From positions 34,763,629 to 34,827,628 of the forward strand of contig OY365814.1 of NCBI GenBank assembly GCA_959347315.1: DNA of 64,000 nucleotides. Reading direction: 5' to 3'. The notes beneath the pieces are model-generated. The model was not told where the DNA came from. It saw only the letters and a program-made list of their open reading frames with translations, and did no database searches. Of the stretch, positions 27,301 through 37,200 are shown one piece after another. The position numbers and the translations under genes are program-made. Source of the DNA: Bimastos eiseni (Eukaryota; Annelida; Clitellata; Crassiclitellata; Lumbricidae). Positions within the stretch are counted from its first letter, which is position 1. Every line of letters starts with the position of its first letter.

Positions 27301-28359
27301 GAAAATAATCATCATTATTGACTCACGTGATTGACATCGTGGTAGACAATTTCATCTCCGTTGAACGATCTCTCTACGTAGCTAGCAGCGAAGAGATATC
27401 TGAAACCAGAATAATCTTATAATTCCTTTCGGCTCATTTTGAACGTTTGTAGACTTCAAGCACCGAACCTCCCCACAAAAAACGTAGATCCAGTAACAGC
27501 ACGTATTGAGTTCAGTATATTTAACTGCTTGTATGCGAAACTGCCTCGTAGACTGGACTCAATCTTATCCTGTTGACTTTTTTTCTGTATCCTCGTCTTC
27601 TTTGTCGTGGAAAAACTTTGCTCTGCGATGCGGGATGACTCGATTCTCCTCTTAACCAGAACTTCCACAACAAAGCATAAACATCGCGATAGATTTCTTA
27701 TTCTTAGCTAGCTTCACCTTTTGAAAATAATTGTAAACATACGCCTCCTAAGCATAGAAGAAAGATCTGCTGGCTTACGTGTTCAGCTCTAGATCCAACA
27801 CAAAGACGGAGTTGAAGGCAGAAACGGTCACAGTTATTGCTCTGTAATGCCCGCTCTGAATATAAAAATCACCAGCAAATAATTTTGACATCAGATTATT
27901 CCTCTTTTAAATTGCATAACCAGCAGTATTCATTTAATTTTTATATTTCTCTTGCGTTATTTCCGCGTTCAAATAGATTTTGGATCAAACGACCAGACGT
28001 CGTCGGTGAGAGCAAAATGTGTCACGATAGCAATTCGATTCGATTCAACTCAATTATATTCACTTTTATTCAATTTAATTCAGTTCTATTCAGTTCTATT
28101 AGATTATATTCAGTTAAATTCAGTTATATTCAGTTATATTCAATTCTATTTAGTTCAATTGAAATATATTATAAATTATTATAATCTCGTTTTGTCTCGA
28201 AGGACATGTACATTAAGTGACCAGCGTAATCGCAAGGGTTATCCTTATGACCTACTTGAATGAGGGTACTGCTGATGACCTTCTGACCCCGTGTGATCTT
28301 GATCCTGTAGCTGTCGTCATAGTCAACGCCCTCTGGATGCCCTTGAAACCGCAACCCAT
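13760..28359 (-). CDS. ADAM metalloprotease paralogue B with mucin-like stalk
   Basis: Membrane-anchored zinc metalloprotease of the ADAM family. Exons: 28256-28359, 27779-27841, 27327-27399, 26098-26180, 25444-25559, 24907-24962 (prodomain; HCYYLGKVRDQ, Cys-switch TCG, furin site RNKR), 24469-24549, 23885-23956, 23178-23350, 22345-22426, 21603-21745 (protease; HEMGHNFGLEHDD, Met-turn CIM), 20870-21053, 20268-20363, 19712-19846 (disintegrin; CDLEEFCDGQNHLC), 18986-19170, 18309-18495, 17361-17438 (cysteine-rich), 14281-16932 (Thr/Pro stalk plus TM), 13760-13900 (tail, TAA stop). Phases agree at every join from the third listed prodomain exon onward. The first two do not close in phase, so a small exon may be missing there. 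The signal-peptide exon was not found. Catalytic residues and most cysteines look intact, so this is the working copy. Tandem twin of paralogue A. Confidence 0.85.
14281..16932 (-). CDS. Giant ADAM-B exon: EGF-like remnant, mucin stalk, TM
   Basis: A 2,652-bp (884-codon) exon with acceptor TTTCGATAG and donor GTAAGTAAT, both in phase 0. It starts with a short Cys segment (VCNNLGQCQRTFGICIQ), then about 700 residues of Thr/Pro/Val repeats (basic unit VPTTT). These suggest dense mucin-type O-glycosylation between the protease head and the membrane. It continues with a linker, a transmembrane helix (LVFIATSVFLLVCCY) and a basic juxtamembrane region (LFVKREPMTSK). The reading frame is uninterrupted through the whole array, which argues for selection on it. 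Most ADAMs have only a short EGF/stalk here, so the length is unusual. Confidence 0.85.
14720..16860 (-). repeat. 15-bp coding minisatellite with higher-order structure
   Basis: On the + strand the unit is GTTGTAGTTGGAACA, with GTA insertions that give the TTTTT runs. Variant units (GAAGTTAAAACA, GTAGATGGAACA, GTCGGAACA, GTGTAGTTGGAACA) recur in a fixed order, with blocks starting near 15,636, 15,806, 16,030, 16,465 and 16,765. The array therefore expanded as multi-unit blocks of about 170-440 bp. It lies wholly inside an ADAM-B exon. Confidence 0.95.
21060..21440. repeat. Imperfect CAT/CAC-rich repeat
   Basis: Interrupted CAT/CAC/TCA tract in the intron between ADAM-B exons 21603-21745 and 20870-21053. 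It creates spurious His-rich and Asp-rich reading frames. Confidence 0.8.
21603..21745 (-). CDS. Catalytic exon of ADAM-B
   Basis: Acceptor TCTCCATAG, donor GTCAGT, 143 bp. Encodes HEMGHNFGLEHDD: three zinc-binding histidines, the general-base Glu and the following Asp of adamalysins. The Met-turn is CIMAP. Ends in phase 2, matching the next exon at 21053 to give Asn. Confidence 0.9.
22197..22219. repeat. (CA)n microsatellite
   Basis: Short CA dinucleotide run in an ADAM-B intron. Confidence 0.85.
22647..22792. repeat. 13-bp minisatellite (AGTCCCATACAAT)n
   Basis: About 11 imperfect head-to-tail copies in the intron between ADAM-B exons 23178-23350 and 22345-22426. Confidence 0.9.
23800..23876. 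repeat. (GA)/(CAGA)n simple repeat
   Basis: Purine-rich run immediately 3' of ADAM-B exon 23885-23956 on the minus strand, beginning a few bases past the donor. Confidence 0.85.
24265..24356. repeat. (TC)n tract, about 90 bp
   Basis: Pure polypyrimidine dinucleotide tract in the intron 5' (minus strand) of exon 23885-23956. Confidence 0.95.
24975..25029. repeat. (ATA)n microsatellite
   Basis: Trinucleotide run beginning just upstream of the acceptor of ADAM-B exon 24907-24962. Confidence 0.85.
28021..28172. repeat. 10-bp minisatellite (TTCAGTTATA-like)n
   Basis: Degenerate decamer array in the intron between the first two recognised ADAM-B prodomain exons. Confidence 0.8.
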
Positions 28360-28744
28360 CTAAATCAAAAGTTTTACAATGTTTCGTGAGGAGTTGAAAT
28401 TAGGAGCGAGGATTTTATAAGCAGTCATTAATGACGTGTTAATTTTTTTCATTAACTCAAAACGCGGGTAGTTAGCAAGAGATAAATCTTCAAACGTTTG
28501 AAATAAAAGATATTGGAGGAGACAGAGAGAGACATAGAAGAACAGGGATACAGAGAGACAGAGGGATTGAAGGCTATAGCCCATAGAGAAAAATAGAGAC
28601 AGAGATAGTTAGCGCGAAAGAGAGAGAAAGAGATAGAGTGGTCATTGAAAGCGTTAGACCCTACTAATGAAGCATATCCGACAAGATTTTTATTATGTCA
28701 GTCCGATGGTAAGATCTGGCTTTTAGGAACGCTTGAACGAGCGA

Positions 28745-28818
28745 GACAGGAGGAAGCTAAATCTATCTCTGTCTGTCTGTCTGTCTGTCTGTCTATGTGT
28801 GTCTGTTTCTCTGTCTAG
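28745..28818. repeat. (TGTC)n simple repeat
   Basis: CTGTCTGTCTGTC run followed by TGTGTCTGTT. Intergenic. Confidence 0.85.
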
Positions 28819-29639
28819 TTTGTATTAACCATTACCATATCCAAAATTATGCATTGAACAGAGGCTGTTGAAATAGACGCAGAATAAGATGTGCGCTGTT
28901 GGAACGATGACAAATGCATAATCTCAATTCCAAGAATCATTCACGTCTTCAATGAAGCGTAGAAAGTCCATCCATACTCATAACAAACTACTTCGTCACT
29001 TAGACGACTCAACGAAGAGTCCATTTATTGCTCAGCTCACCACGACACTGTGACCTGCCTACTTTGATTCAGACCACAGAGTATAGAGTCACACCTTGGA
29101 ATCTCCACCCTACTTCCTCGTAATTGTTGTAGATTCGTTTTCATGACTTGCTTTTATTGCCCTTCTGCGCGATACGCAACAATGATTTCACGCGCCACTG
29201 ATGATGCATCCCGCGTCATTGATAATGTGCACTCCGGCCTTATTCGCTTAATTTTAGGTATATTCAAGTAATTCTACTCACAAACTTATTAATTCTACTC
29301 ACGTGATTGCACTCGAGCAATCTGCTCGTGTGATCATTAATTCCAATCCTCATAACTATACTCAAACAATTCTACTTCTTATGTTATCGAAGTTTTTATT
29401 GGAGTGTACAACTCCAAATTTTCCCAAGAGCTGACCTATTATAGCTAGGCGTTGGGTCCCAACTTATTCAAGAGCGCAACGGCAAGTCAGCGAGGTCGTC
29501 CATAGATGTCATCAGACGATTCTAATTTTGTTTTCAGAGCGACGTTTGTATCACTGTCCACAAAGTTTCTGTCCATACACTAAACATTTTGATGTTGACT
29601 TATAAAGTAGCAATTATAATCTAAATTTACAAACTTATA

Positions 29640-29712
29640 AAGTGCCTCTCGGAAACCAAGAGCAGGGCACCGGCTTATTCAGAATCGCTGTGTCAAGTCA
29701 TAGAGGTTATCC
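29640..29712 (+). repeat. Dispersed SINE-like repeat copy
   Basis: AGTGCCTCTCGGAAACCAAG, then AGCAGGGCACCGGCTTATTC. Closely related to 32285-32354. A second partial copy lies at about 29440-29490. Confidence 0.5.
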
Positions 29713-29899
29713 GAAGAAAGGTGCGAAGTGTGAGTTTAAGTTTCTCGGGTCAGACGAGGTTGAGTAGCTGTTCGAGCGAGAGTCATCCAGGGCGAGATCT
29801 GGAATACGCATCATAAGATGATTCGGGGTAAAATTTCTTGAAGAGATGAGACTTAACTTTCAGGTGAATGCCCGATGGGTGATAGATAGAACAGCCTGA

Positions 29900-30900
29900 G
29901 GCAGATTATGTTAAGTGATTGCAGCGCTGATGGAGCAGCACAAAGTGCGGAATTCAGAAGGCAGGTCGTTCCAGATGCATGGTGCAGTATTCGAGGTGGC
30001 TAGTTTGGAGAACTTGAAATGAGGTGTAATCGGGGTTCGACGGTGAGACAAGAAGATTATCGGGTGGAGCGGGTTGGCTGGATGGTTAAGATTTCGCGAA
30101 AATATATTGCAGGGACAGGGGGCGATCCCAGGGGGTCGAGGTGACAAGTCCCCCCTCCTTTCACAGATAGGGGACACGTTCTACATGTGTCCTCCCCCCA
30201 TATTTCCTACTCCTCTCATTGGGTACCCCACCCGTCAAACTAGATCGCCGCCTCTGGGCCGGGAGTATTGTAGGGAGTTTCAGGTTAGCCATAGGACTTT
30301 GAAATGTATGAGCGTTGGTATATTAGGCCAATGTAGTGATTTGTGAATAGGAATGATGTGATGGTGATTGGGAGTTCTGGTGATGGCTCTGGAGTTGTGT
30401 GAAATCAAGGTTGAGGAAAAGGATTTGCAGTAATCGAGCTTTGAGTGGACAGTGGACAATGGATATAGCAGTGGTGGAGGCGATGTTGAAGTCGTGCATG
30501 GGTCGGATGCGGTGGAGGTCACGAGGCAGAAGTCTGAAAGATGGTAGATATTTTCATAGAAAGAGAGATGAGGCTCAATAGTAATACCAATATCGTGGAC
30601 AGAAATAGTAGAGGTCAAGGGAGTATGCGATAGCATGGCCTAATGGTGCGGTATACAGCATGAAAAAAGTGGGCCCTGGATGAAGCCTTGAGTAACACCG
30701 CACAAGAGTGGGAAGGTTGCGGACAGTTTCTGGAGGCTATAACAGAGACGGATCTGGAAGACAATTAGTACTGGAACCATAGCAGAGAAAACCAAAACCG
30801 AGAAGATAGTCGTTGTGGTCAACGGTGTCCAATGCTTCAGAAATGTCTGTTTATTAGACTCCACCAGACTAATAAATCCATTTGAAATCACCAATACTCA
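29900..30900 (-). mobile_element. Degenerate CR1/L2-like LINE
   Basis: Minus-strand reading in several frames recovers reverse-transcriptase landmarks in order: GVTQGFIQGPLF (the GVPQGSVLGP block) near 30,680, VHSKLDYCKS then HKSLHWP near 30,430-30,320, and NTAPCIWNDLPSEFRT near 29,960. Frames change repeatedly and stops are present, so the element is dead. A G-rich unrelated stretch around 30,080-30,260 may be a nested SINE. Confidence 0.75.
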
Positions 30901-31301
30901 CTCTGTGTGGAGCAATGGCCGAAGGATAAAAATATTACTACGATTAAATAGATTTTGTGAGAGATTTTCCCCATTTGCGCAAAGATCGAAACGCTAGGTC
31001 ACTTAAACTAAAATTGAAAGAAACAAATCCACGACCTAATAACGGGTGCCATTTTATCAAGCTATAAGTATTAGCTAAGTAGCTTCACGCATCAGTTGAC
31101 ATGACCACGACGATTTGTCCTATGAAGACGAACTGTGTTGTCATTGATCTTAATCTTGACTAAGAGTCGAAGCAGTGCTTGATAAGCACACAAGCAGTGC
31201 TTATACTGGCACCAATGTTGATTCCTTCTCAAAGTCAGTCACGCCCTCATTCATTGTCATAGGTATACAGTATTAGCACGCGAATCGCGTCACTGTGAAC
31301 T

Positions 31302-31434
31302 ATGACAATAGGTCACGGACTATTGCGTGCCATATCCTCACCTTTAAACTTCCTGCTTATTTGCATTCTCCTTTCAATCAATGTATCATGGCATTCTTGC
31401 GAGAATATCATTCGTTCAGGACGCCTTCTCCCAG
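31302..31434 (+). CDS. Possible signal-peptide exon of ADAM paralogue C
   Basis: An ATG starts 44 codons with a hydrophobic core (LNFLLICILLSINVSW) and ends at CAG|GTAAGA in phase 1. That is the phase needed by the second exon in paralogues A and B. It precedes the ADAM-C metalloprotease exons on the same strand, but the prodomain exons that should follow were not found. It could belong to another gene. Confidence 0.35.
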
Positions 31435-32035
31435 GTAAGAATAAGAAGAACAGGACCTTGAGCCAGTACCAAGGCAGCCATAGGCAAAACAATGTGTAAG
31501 CCAGACTTCACTAACTTAGCCTCAGCATATGAGAGTAGCAGCTGATCAGTCCTCTCCATCGCAGTATCATCTTCCCACCGACAGTGTACAGGCAGTGAAT
31601 TCATCACAGAGGAGTTGGCTGTGGTGATGTGGTAGCGTTGGTGATGTATAGTATTAGTAGTAAAAGTAATATTAGTAGTTAAAGCAGCAGTAAATAGTAG
31701 TTGTGTTGTAATCCTAGTCATGGGGTTGAATGCAATATAATATTCATGGGGAGATCTGTTAAGAAAAGAAGCAATAGGAAGGCTGATGAGAATCTATGAG
31801 ATTCTTAAGAATTTCACATCATATTAAAGTCCTTGTACAGAAGCCGAAGCTGAGATTCAACCTAATGACCTCCTCCCGCCCCCCGGAAAATCGGACAATC
31901 TCAATAGAACTTAAAGTTGATAATTAAAGTAAACAATTCTGTAAATAGCTGCGTTTTGACAGCCACGATACTACTGTCATAATAAACGAAATACAATGAT
32001 GACAACTTGTTACAAAGCCCAGAGCGCACATCTGT

Positions 32036-32037
32036 AA

Positions 32038-32110
<73 letters not shown>
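32036..32110. repeat. (TA)n microsatellite
   Basis: Almost pure TA tract with one TG step, 310 bp upstream of the mariner element. Confidence 0.95.
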
Positions 32111-32112
<2 letters not shown>

Positions 32113-32284
32113 ATTTGAAGTGTATCGGTCTATCTGTGCTCTAGCCTCTTAAACCGATATGGTCTTCCTCAGGGCTCTGTGCTAGGACCCCTTCTTTATG
32201 TCATTGTTTTGTATTGTGATTTAGAATTGTAATGCATTGTATTGTAATATACTCGTAATTGTTCTTGTGAGCTCCAAACTTCTA

Positions 32285-32354
32285 AAGCGCCTCTGGAAAT
32301 CCAAGCGCAGGGCTCTACGTTATTCACGAGCGCTGCGTCGAGTTCAAAATGGTT
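32285..32354 (+). repeat. Dispersed SINE-like repeat copy
   Basis: AAGCGCCTCTGGAAATCCAA, GCGCAGGGCTC, TTATTCACGAGCGCTGCGTC. Best-preserved copy of the local repeat family. Confidence 0.5.
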
Positions 32355-32420
32355 AATCAAAGGATAACCTTAAAGAGGAAGTACATTGCGTCACATTGCA
32401 TTATACAGTATTTTTACTAC

Positions 32421-33800
32421 ACGGTGATTCATTAAAAAACGTACCTTACATAGGTTAGCATAACTCAGGTAAATGACCATTAATTTTAATGAAATTTCAG
32501 AATAATGATGCTTGATATTCTATTCAAGTGCTACATAAATCATTTGACACACCAAGCTAAAATGACGTAACGCGATTGACGAAACTAATGACGTCACGAA
32601 AATATCGCGAAAAAATGGTGTTTACCGAAGAGGATAAACAATTTGTTACATTCTTACGAAAGAATAAAAAGTACAGTGCAAAACGTTTTCTAAAGAAATT
32701 TCCTGATAAAGAGTGGACTCTTGGTGGATTAAATGCGTTACTTTCAAAGATCGACAAAACTGGGTCTTTCCATCGTCGACCAGGCAGCGGCCGCCCGCGT
32801 ACGGCAGCAACAACCGACAATGCTGAAAAGGTTGAATCGCTGGTGCTCAGCCAGGAAGATATGCCGCAAACGCATCGCACACAGAGACAAATTGCTCGAG
32901 AAATAGGAATCAGTCAGACATCAGTTTGGAGAATTGTCAAGAATGATTTACATTTGCGATGTTTAAAGAAACGACACGCTCAAGAACTCACAGCAGCCAA
33001 CAAGCAAGCAAGATTGACACGTTCCCGTCAGCTACTGAGGTTGTATCCTGCAAGCTTAGTGAATTTCATTTGGTTTACTGATGAGAAATTGTTTACTGTG
33101 GCAGCACCCAGTAACAGTCAGAATGATCGTATTTATGTCTCAGCCGGTACAAGGAAGAGAGACGTTCCAGCAAATCGTCTTTTGCGGACTCGACCAACTT
33201 TCAGCAAGTCCCTTATGGTATCTGTCGGGGTATCTGCACTCGGTCGTACGAACATCCATTTCATCGAACCAGGTGTTAAGATTAATGGACAATATTACAG
33301 AGATGTTCTACTAATGCAGGGTCTCTTGCCTGACATTCGTGAGATAACGGAGTATTTCATCTTCCAGCAGGATAGCGCTCCTGCGCACAGAGCTCGGGAG
33401 ACCGTTGCGTTACTCGAAACTGAAACACCTGATTTCATCCCGCCTAATTACTGGCCACCTAATAGCCCTGATTTGAATCCAGTGGACTATAAGATATGGA
33501 GCGTCATGCAGGAAAAAGTCTACAGAAATCGAATACATGATGTCGACGAGTTGCGTCACCGAATTGTGGAGGTATGGGATGAAATGGATCAGCGCATCAT
33601 TGATGAGTCAGTCAGGCAGTGGCGTAGGCGTCTTCGCGCGTGTGTTACTGCCCGAGGGGGTCAATTTGAACATAAACTGTAACTTTCTTCCTATTCAGAA
33701 CTGATTCCTCTATGTTCACTTAAAAATTTTTTGACATAAACCGATATTTGACGGAGTTACAATTAAATATCTAGGGGTACGTTTTTTAATGAATCACCGT
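32421..33800 (+). mobile_element. Complete mariner-type (DD37D) transposon
   Basis: A 1,380-bp element bounded by identical 25-bp terminal inverted repeats (32421-32445 and 33776-33800, starting ACGGTGATTCATTAAA) and carrying one uninterrupted transposase gene. Tc1/mariner elements insert at TA. A TA lies just outside the left repeat (32418-32419) but the right duplication is not clean. It sits between the putative ADAM-C signal exon and the catalytic exons. Confidence 0.9.
32576..33682 (+). CDS. Tc1/mariner transposase, DD37D type
   Basis: 368 codons (start at 32576, or more likely Met at 32615 before VFTEEDKQF), no internal stop. The N-terminal half has the paired helix-turn-helix DNA-binding region with a GRPRT linker (GSGRPRTAAT) and a second HTH (QIAREIGISQTSVWRIV). 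The catalytic half shows FTDEKLF (first Asp), FQQDSAPAHRA (second Asp) and WPPNSPDLNPVDYKIW (third Asp). Thirty-seven residues separate the second and third Asp, the DD37D spacing of maT-like mariners. Intact frame plus perfect end repeats suggest a recent, possibly active insertion. Confidence 0.92.
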   Translation: MTKLMTSRKYREKMVFTEEDKQFVTFLRKNKKYSAKRFLKKFPDKEWTLGGLNALLSKIDKTGSFHRRPGSGRPRTAATTDNAEKVESLVLSQEDMPQTHRTQRQIAREIGISQTSVWRIVKNDLHLRCLKKRHAQELTAANKQARLTRSRQLLRLYPASLVNFIWFTDEKLFTVAAPSNSQNDRIYVSAGTRKRDVPANRLLRTRPTFSKSLMVSVGVSALGRTNIHFIEPGVKINGQYYRDVLLMQGLLPDIREITEYFIFQQDSAPAHRARETVALLETETPDFIPPNYWPPNSPDLNPVDYKIWSVMQEKVYRNRIHDVDELRHRIVEVWDEMDQRIIDESVRQWRRRLRACVTARGGQFEHKL

Positions 33801-33889
33801 CACGTATACCTTCACGTGAATACCTTCATATGAATACCTTCACGTATTTTACGCTTCATCATAGTTTATCATCTTACGCCATGCATATC

Positions 33890-33905
33890 CACTTTTAATA
33901 ATAAT

Positions 33906-33937
<32 letters not shown>
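33890..33937. repeat. (TAA)n microsatellite
   Basis: TAA repeats about 90 bp past the right end of the mariner. Confidence 0.9.
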
Positions 33938-33939
<2 letters not shown>

Positions 33940-33974
33940 CTTCAGTTTTATCATGCAGCAAAGTAATCGCAAAC

Positions 33975-34055
33975 TCCAAATTCCATAAAGAGCTGCTCTA
34001 AAGCAGAACGCAGGGCACCAGTTTATTCACTAGCGCTGCGTAGCATCAGAGTGCG
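33975..34055 (+). repeat. Dispersed SINE-like repeat copy
   Basis: CAGAACGCAGGGCACCAGTT and TATTCACTAGCGCTGCGTAG, the family core. Confidence 0.5.
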
Positions 34056-34263
34056 ATTCAGAGTGTCACGTGTAAGCAAAAATTCGGTCTAGCCGATAAT
34101 GAAAAATGATCTAATAAATAAGGGTTGCAAATTTCTCAAAGAAGGAAGACTTTGTTAATGTCCCATGATTTGCAACATCTTTATTGGCTTTCAAATCATA
34201 TTTAATAACATAGTATTAATCATTAAATTAAAAAAATTAAATAAACTCATTGTTTCGATTCAG

Positions 34264-37200
34264 ATGAAACGATCTACGTTTAATTGGCCTCGTGATTCGG
34301 ACGATTTGATCAAGATGGTAGAGGTGTACCTCGTGGTTTCGTATGAGGAGGTGGGTGCCAATTGTCTGTTATCAACACATATAAATCAATGAAACTTAAC
34401 ATAACGCCTCTTCAAGAAATCTACTCAGAGGCGCTCTCTGTGTTAGCCAATACGATGTTAATTGTCATTTATATGACTGTCAAAACAATTAGCAAAACAG
34501 TGCACAGTAAGCTAAAAGAATCGCCAAAGGCAGGTCCACGCACACGCGTGCACAGATTCCCGTCAACAGCTGACAGATGACTGGGATGTTCAGAGGCTAT
34601 GAGCCAAATCGTAATCGTTTATTCGAAAATCTAGATTTACGACGAATTTTTAAGTTAAGTCGAGAAAGTCCGGAACGCAGAGAAAGAATTGACATTGATA
34701 AGAATTAAATAGTCTTTTAAATGATCCGTTTAATTGGATGACTTCAATTATTATAGAAAGCAAAAGGAGTCATAAAAGGTCATAAATCATTCTGCAGCAA
34801 TGACTAAAAGATTGAATTCGGTTGAGAATGTTACAAATAAAATAATTATAAATGCTGCTGATAATTATTGTGCTGTATTTTTATTGTTAATTTCTGTTTT
34901 TCAGTATGTGTCTCTCGATAAAAGCGAGCCAAAAGCTATTGAAACAGCAAAATCCATAGTAAACCTGGCCAGCATTGTAAGTTCCACATTATGTTTGTAC
35001 TTTCCTGAATCAAAATCCAATCAGAAATGCTTGATTTAGCATGACACTGGTCTTAGTACGATTTTTGCATCCTACCTATCTACATTAATTGAACATTTTC
35101 AAAGACTATTGAAAGCAATATTTTAAAGACTAGTTACATAAAATATATCTAGTTGAAATATTTTGTCTTAATAATACTAATAATAATAATTTCAAACTGA
35201 TAAACCGCAGTATCATAACAAGTACTGTATGAACGAATGATGACACGTTATCACAGGAGTCGAATTTAACCGTCGGCAGCCGCGCAGGGCGCCCATTACG
35301 GTTTTGCATCTCATCTTTTAAAAACGTCGCCGTCTAGTAAAAGAAGAAAAGAAGTCAATCTTGAAGGGGATGCGGGTCCCGAATTCAGTTCCTCAGCTCT
35401 GCGTCCCTGTGTTTTAACTATTATTCTAAGGTCCTCCCCCAACTCAAATGATAAAATATAACTTGGTCATCTGGATCGTGTTGTCCTATTCCATCCACGG
35501 CTGATCTCTCTTATTTTAAACGAATGGCATTCTTAGGCATGCCCTGCCAGATAAAACACGTATTCATCATAGTCATCGTGATTGCACATCTATTCAGCGC
35601 TGACTCAGAATCGTATGATCGTCAAGTCAGGCTCTAAGTGATATGCTATGAACGTATGAATGTTTTCTTTGCAGAGATACCAATCACTTGGCATCTATCT
35701 CGTCATCGTCGGAGTAGAAGTCTGGACCTCAAAAGAACTTATTACGTTCGATCGAAATGACTCCGCTGGACTTATCATGAATTTCAACGAATACCGCAAA
35801 AATCACATCAACCCACTGCACGACCAAGACGTCGCGATTCTATTGACGCAAGTCTCAGAAAATCTTTTTCTCTAATGGACGAAGCAGATCACGTCCTTGT
35901 ACAAATCCTCTTCCTTCTCCTCCTCTTACTTAATCTCCTTTGGTTCCATTAACCCTAGAATCGTGTGAATCAATGCAAGTGTTTGAATGGAGTGCGCTGG
36001 TGTACCAGTCATGCTAGAATTAAGGTGGTTCACTGTAAGATGGTTTCTAAACACACTGGCCTGAGACGAGATACATTTCAATAGGAAATAGACAAAAACG
36101 ATGAAAATATAACCATCACAAATGAAAGCTGGACGTACATGTAGGAAAGCGTCCAGGTCAAAGATTGGCTAGAGCTGTTGTAGCATAAAGCGAAGAGAAC
36201 GGATTCGATCGTCCTCCACTGCGGTAGTCAACATTATACGTTGTGGCGCTCAGTAATAATATTATGCTTAGTAATAATAACAATAGCATTTTAAATTAAA
36301 AGATTGATTACATTTGAAAAAAATAATAAATGTTCCTAATGACTTTGTTTGATGGTGCTTTTGTTTCTTTGCTTTCTCCACCTTCAGTGCTTCACTGTTT
36401 GAAACAAACATCGCTGGTAAGGCGCCGATGTCTGCAATGTGTTCGTTTAGTTCGGCCGGGATGTTCGCCACCGTGAGTAGCGTATTATTTACATCTATCC
36501 TTCAATTGAAGCAATTTTTTAGATATTATTACTTGGAAGACACGTAGCTAAATAAATTACTCTAAGGAATCCATTTCTTCTTCTTGTCTCTTCCAATGAC
36601 TGGTCGAATTCACATCACTGCTTTAAACAAGAAAATCATTTTATAATAATAAAATATAATTTGTCCTTTAATCATCAATGAGTTTTTTACTCCTCCCTCC
36701 TCCGTGACACATTAGAACTTTTGCGGATTGTGTAGGCCTACAAATACCTGGAGCTCAAGATGTAGATAGAGAATTGACCAAGAGTTGTTACTTACTCTTT
36801 CTCAACATCGTGCATTTCTATAAGTTACAGTGTTACAGAACGCTGTGTCTTTAAATCTGTTTTGTAGGATATCGAAAAAATGTTGAACTACGCTGCAGAA
36901 GTAACGGCTCATGAAATGGGACACATGCTCGGCTTTGAACACGATACCGAGGATTGTGAATGTGGAGCAGCGGAAGGAGCTCATTGCATCATGTGGCCAA
37001 GTGGAAAGTCAGTTACTTAACTACGCATCTCAAACGCGTTTAGGCCTAAGCTTCTTTTCCAGGCTGACTCAACCAGAATATAAATGAAGGAGTTGCTACT
37101 GAATTTTACGTAGGCCTAATATTATAATAATTATTAGTAGTATTAGTAGTAGTCATAGTAGTGTCCCTGAGTGCAACTGATATATTTCAGTCCTTCGACT

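Noticed and set aside
28360..28584. Minus-strand frame MGYSLQSLCLSV... as the ADAM-B signal peptide
   Set aside because: The hydrophobic run comes from a CTCT-rich simple repeat, and no donor in phase 1 joins it to the exon at 28359.
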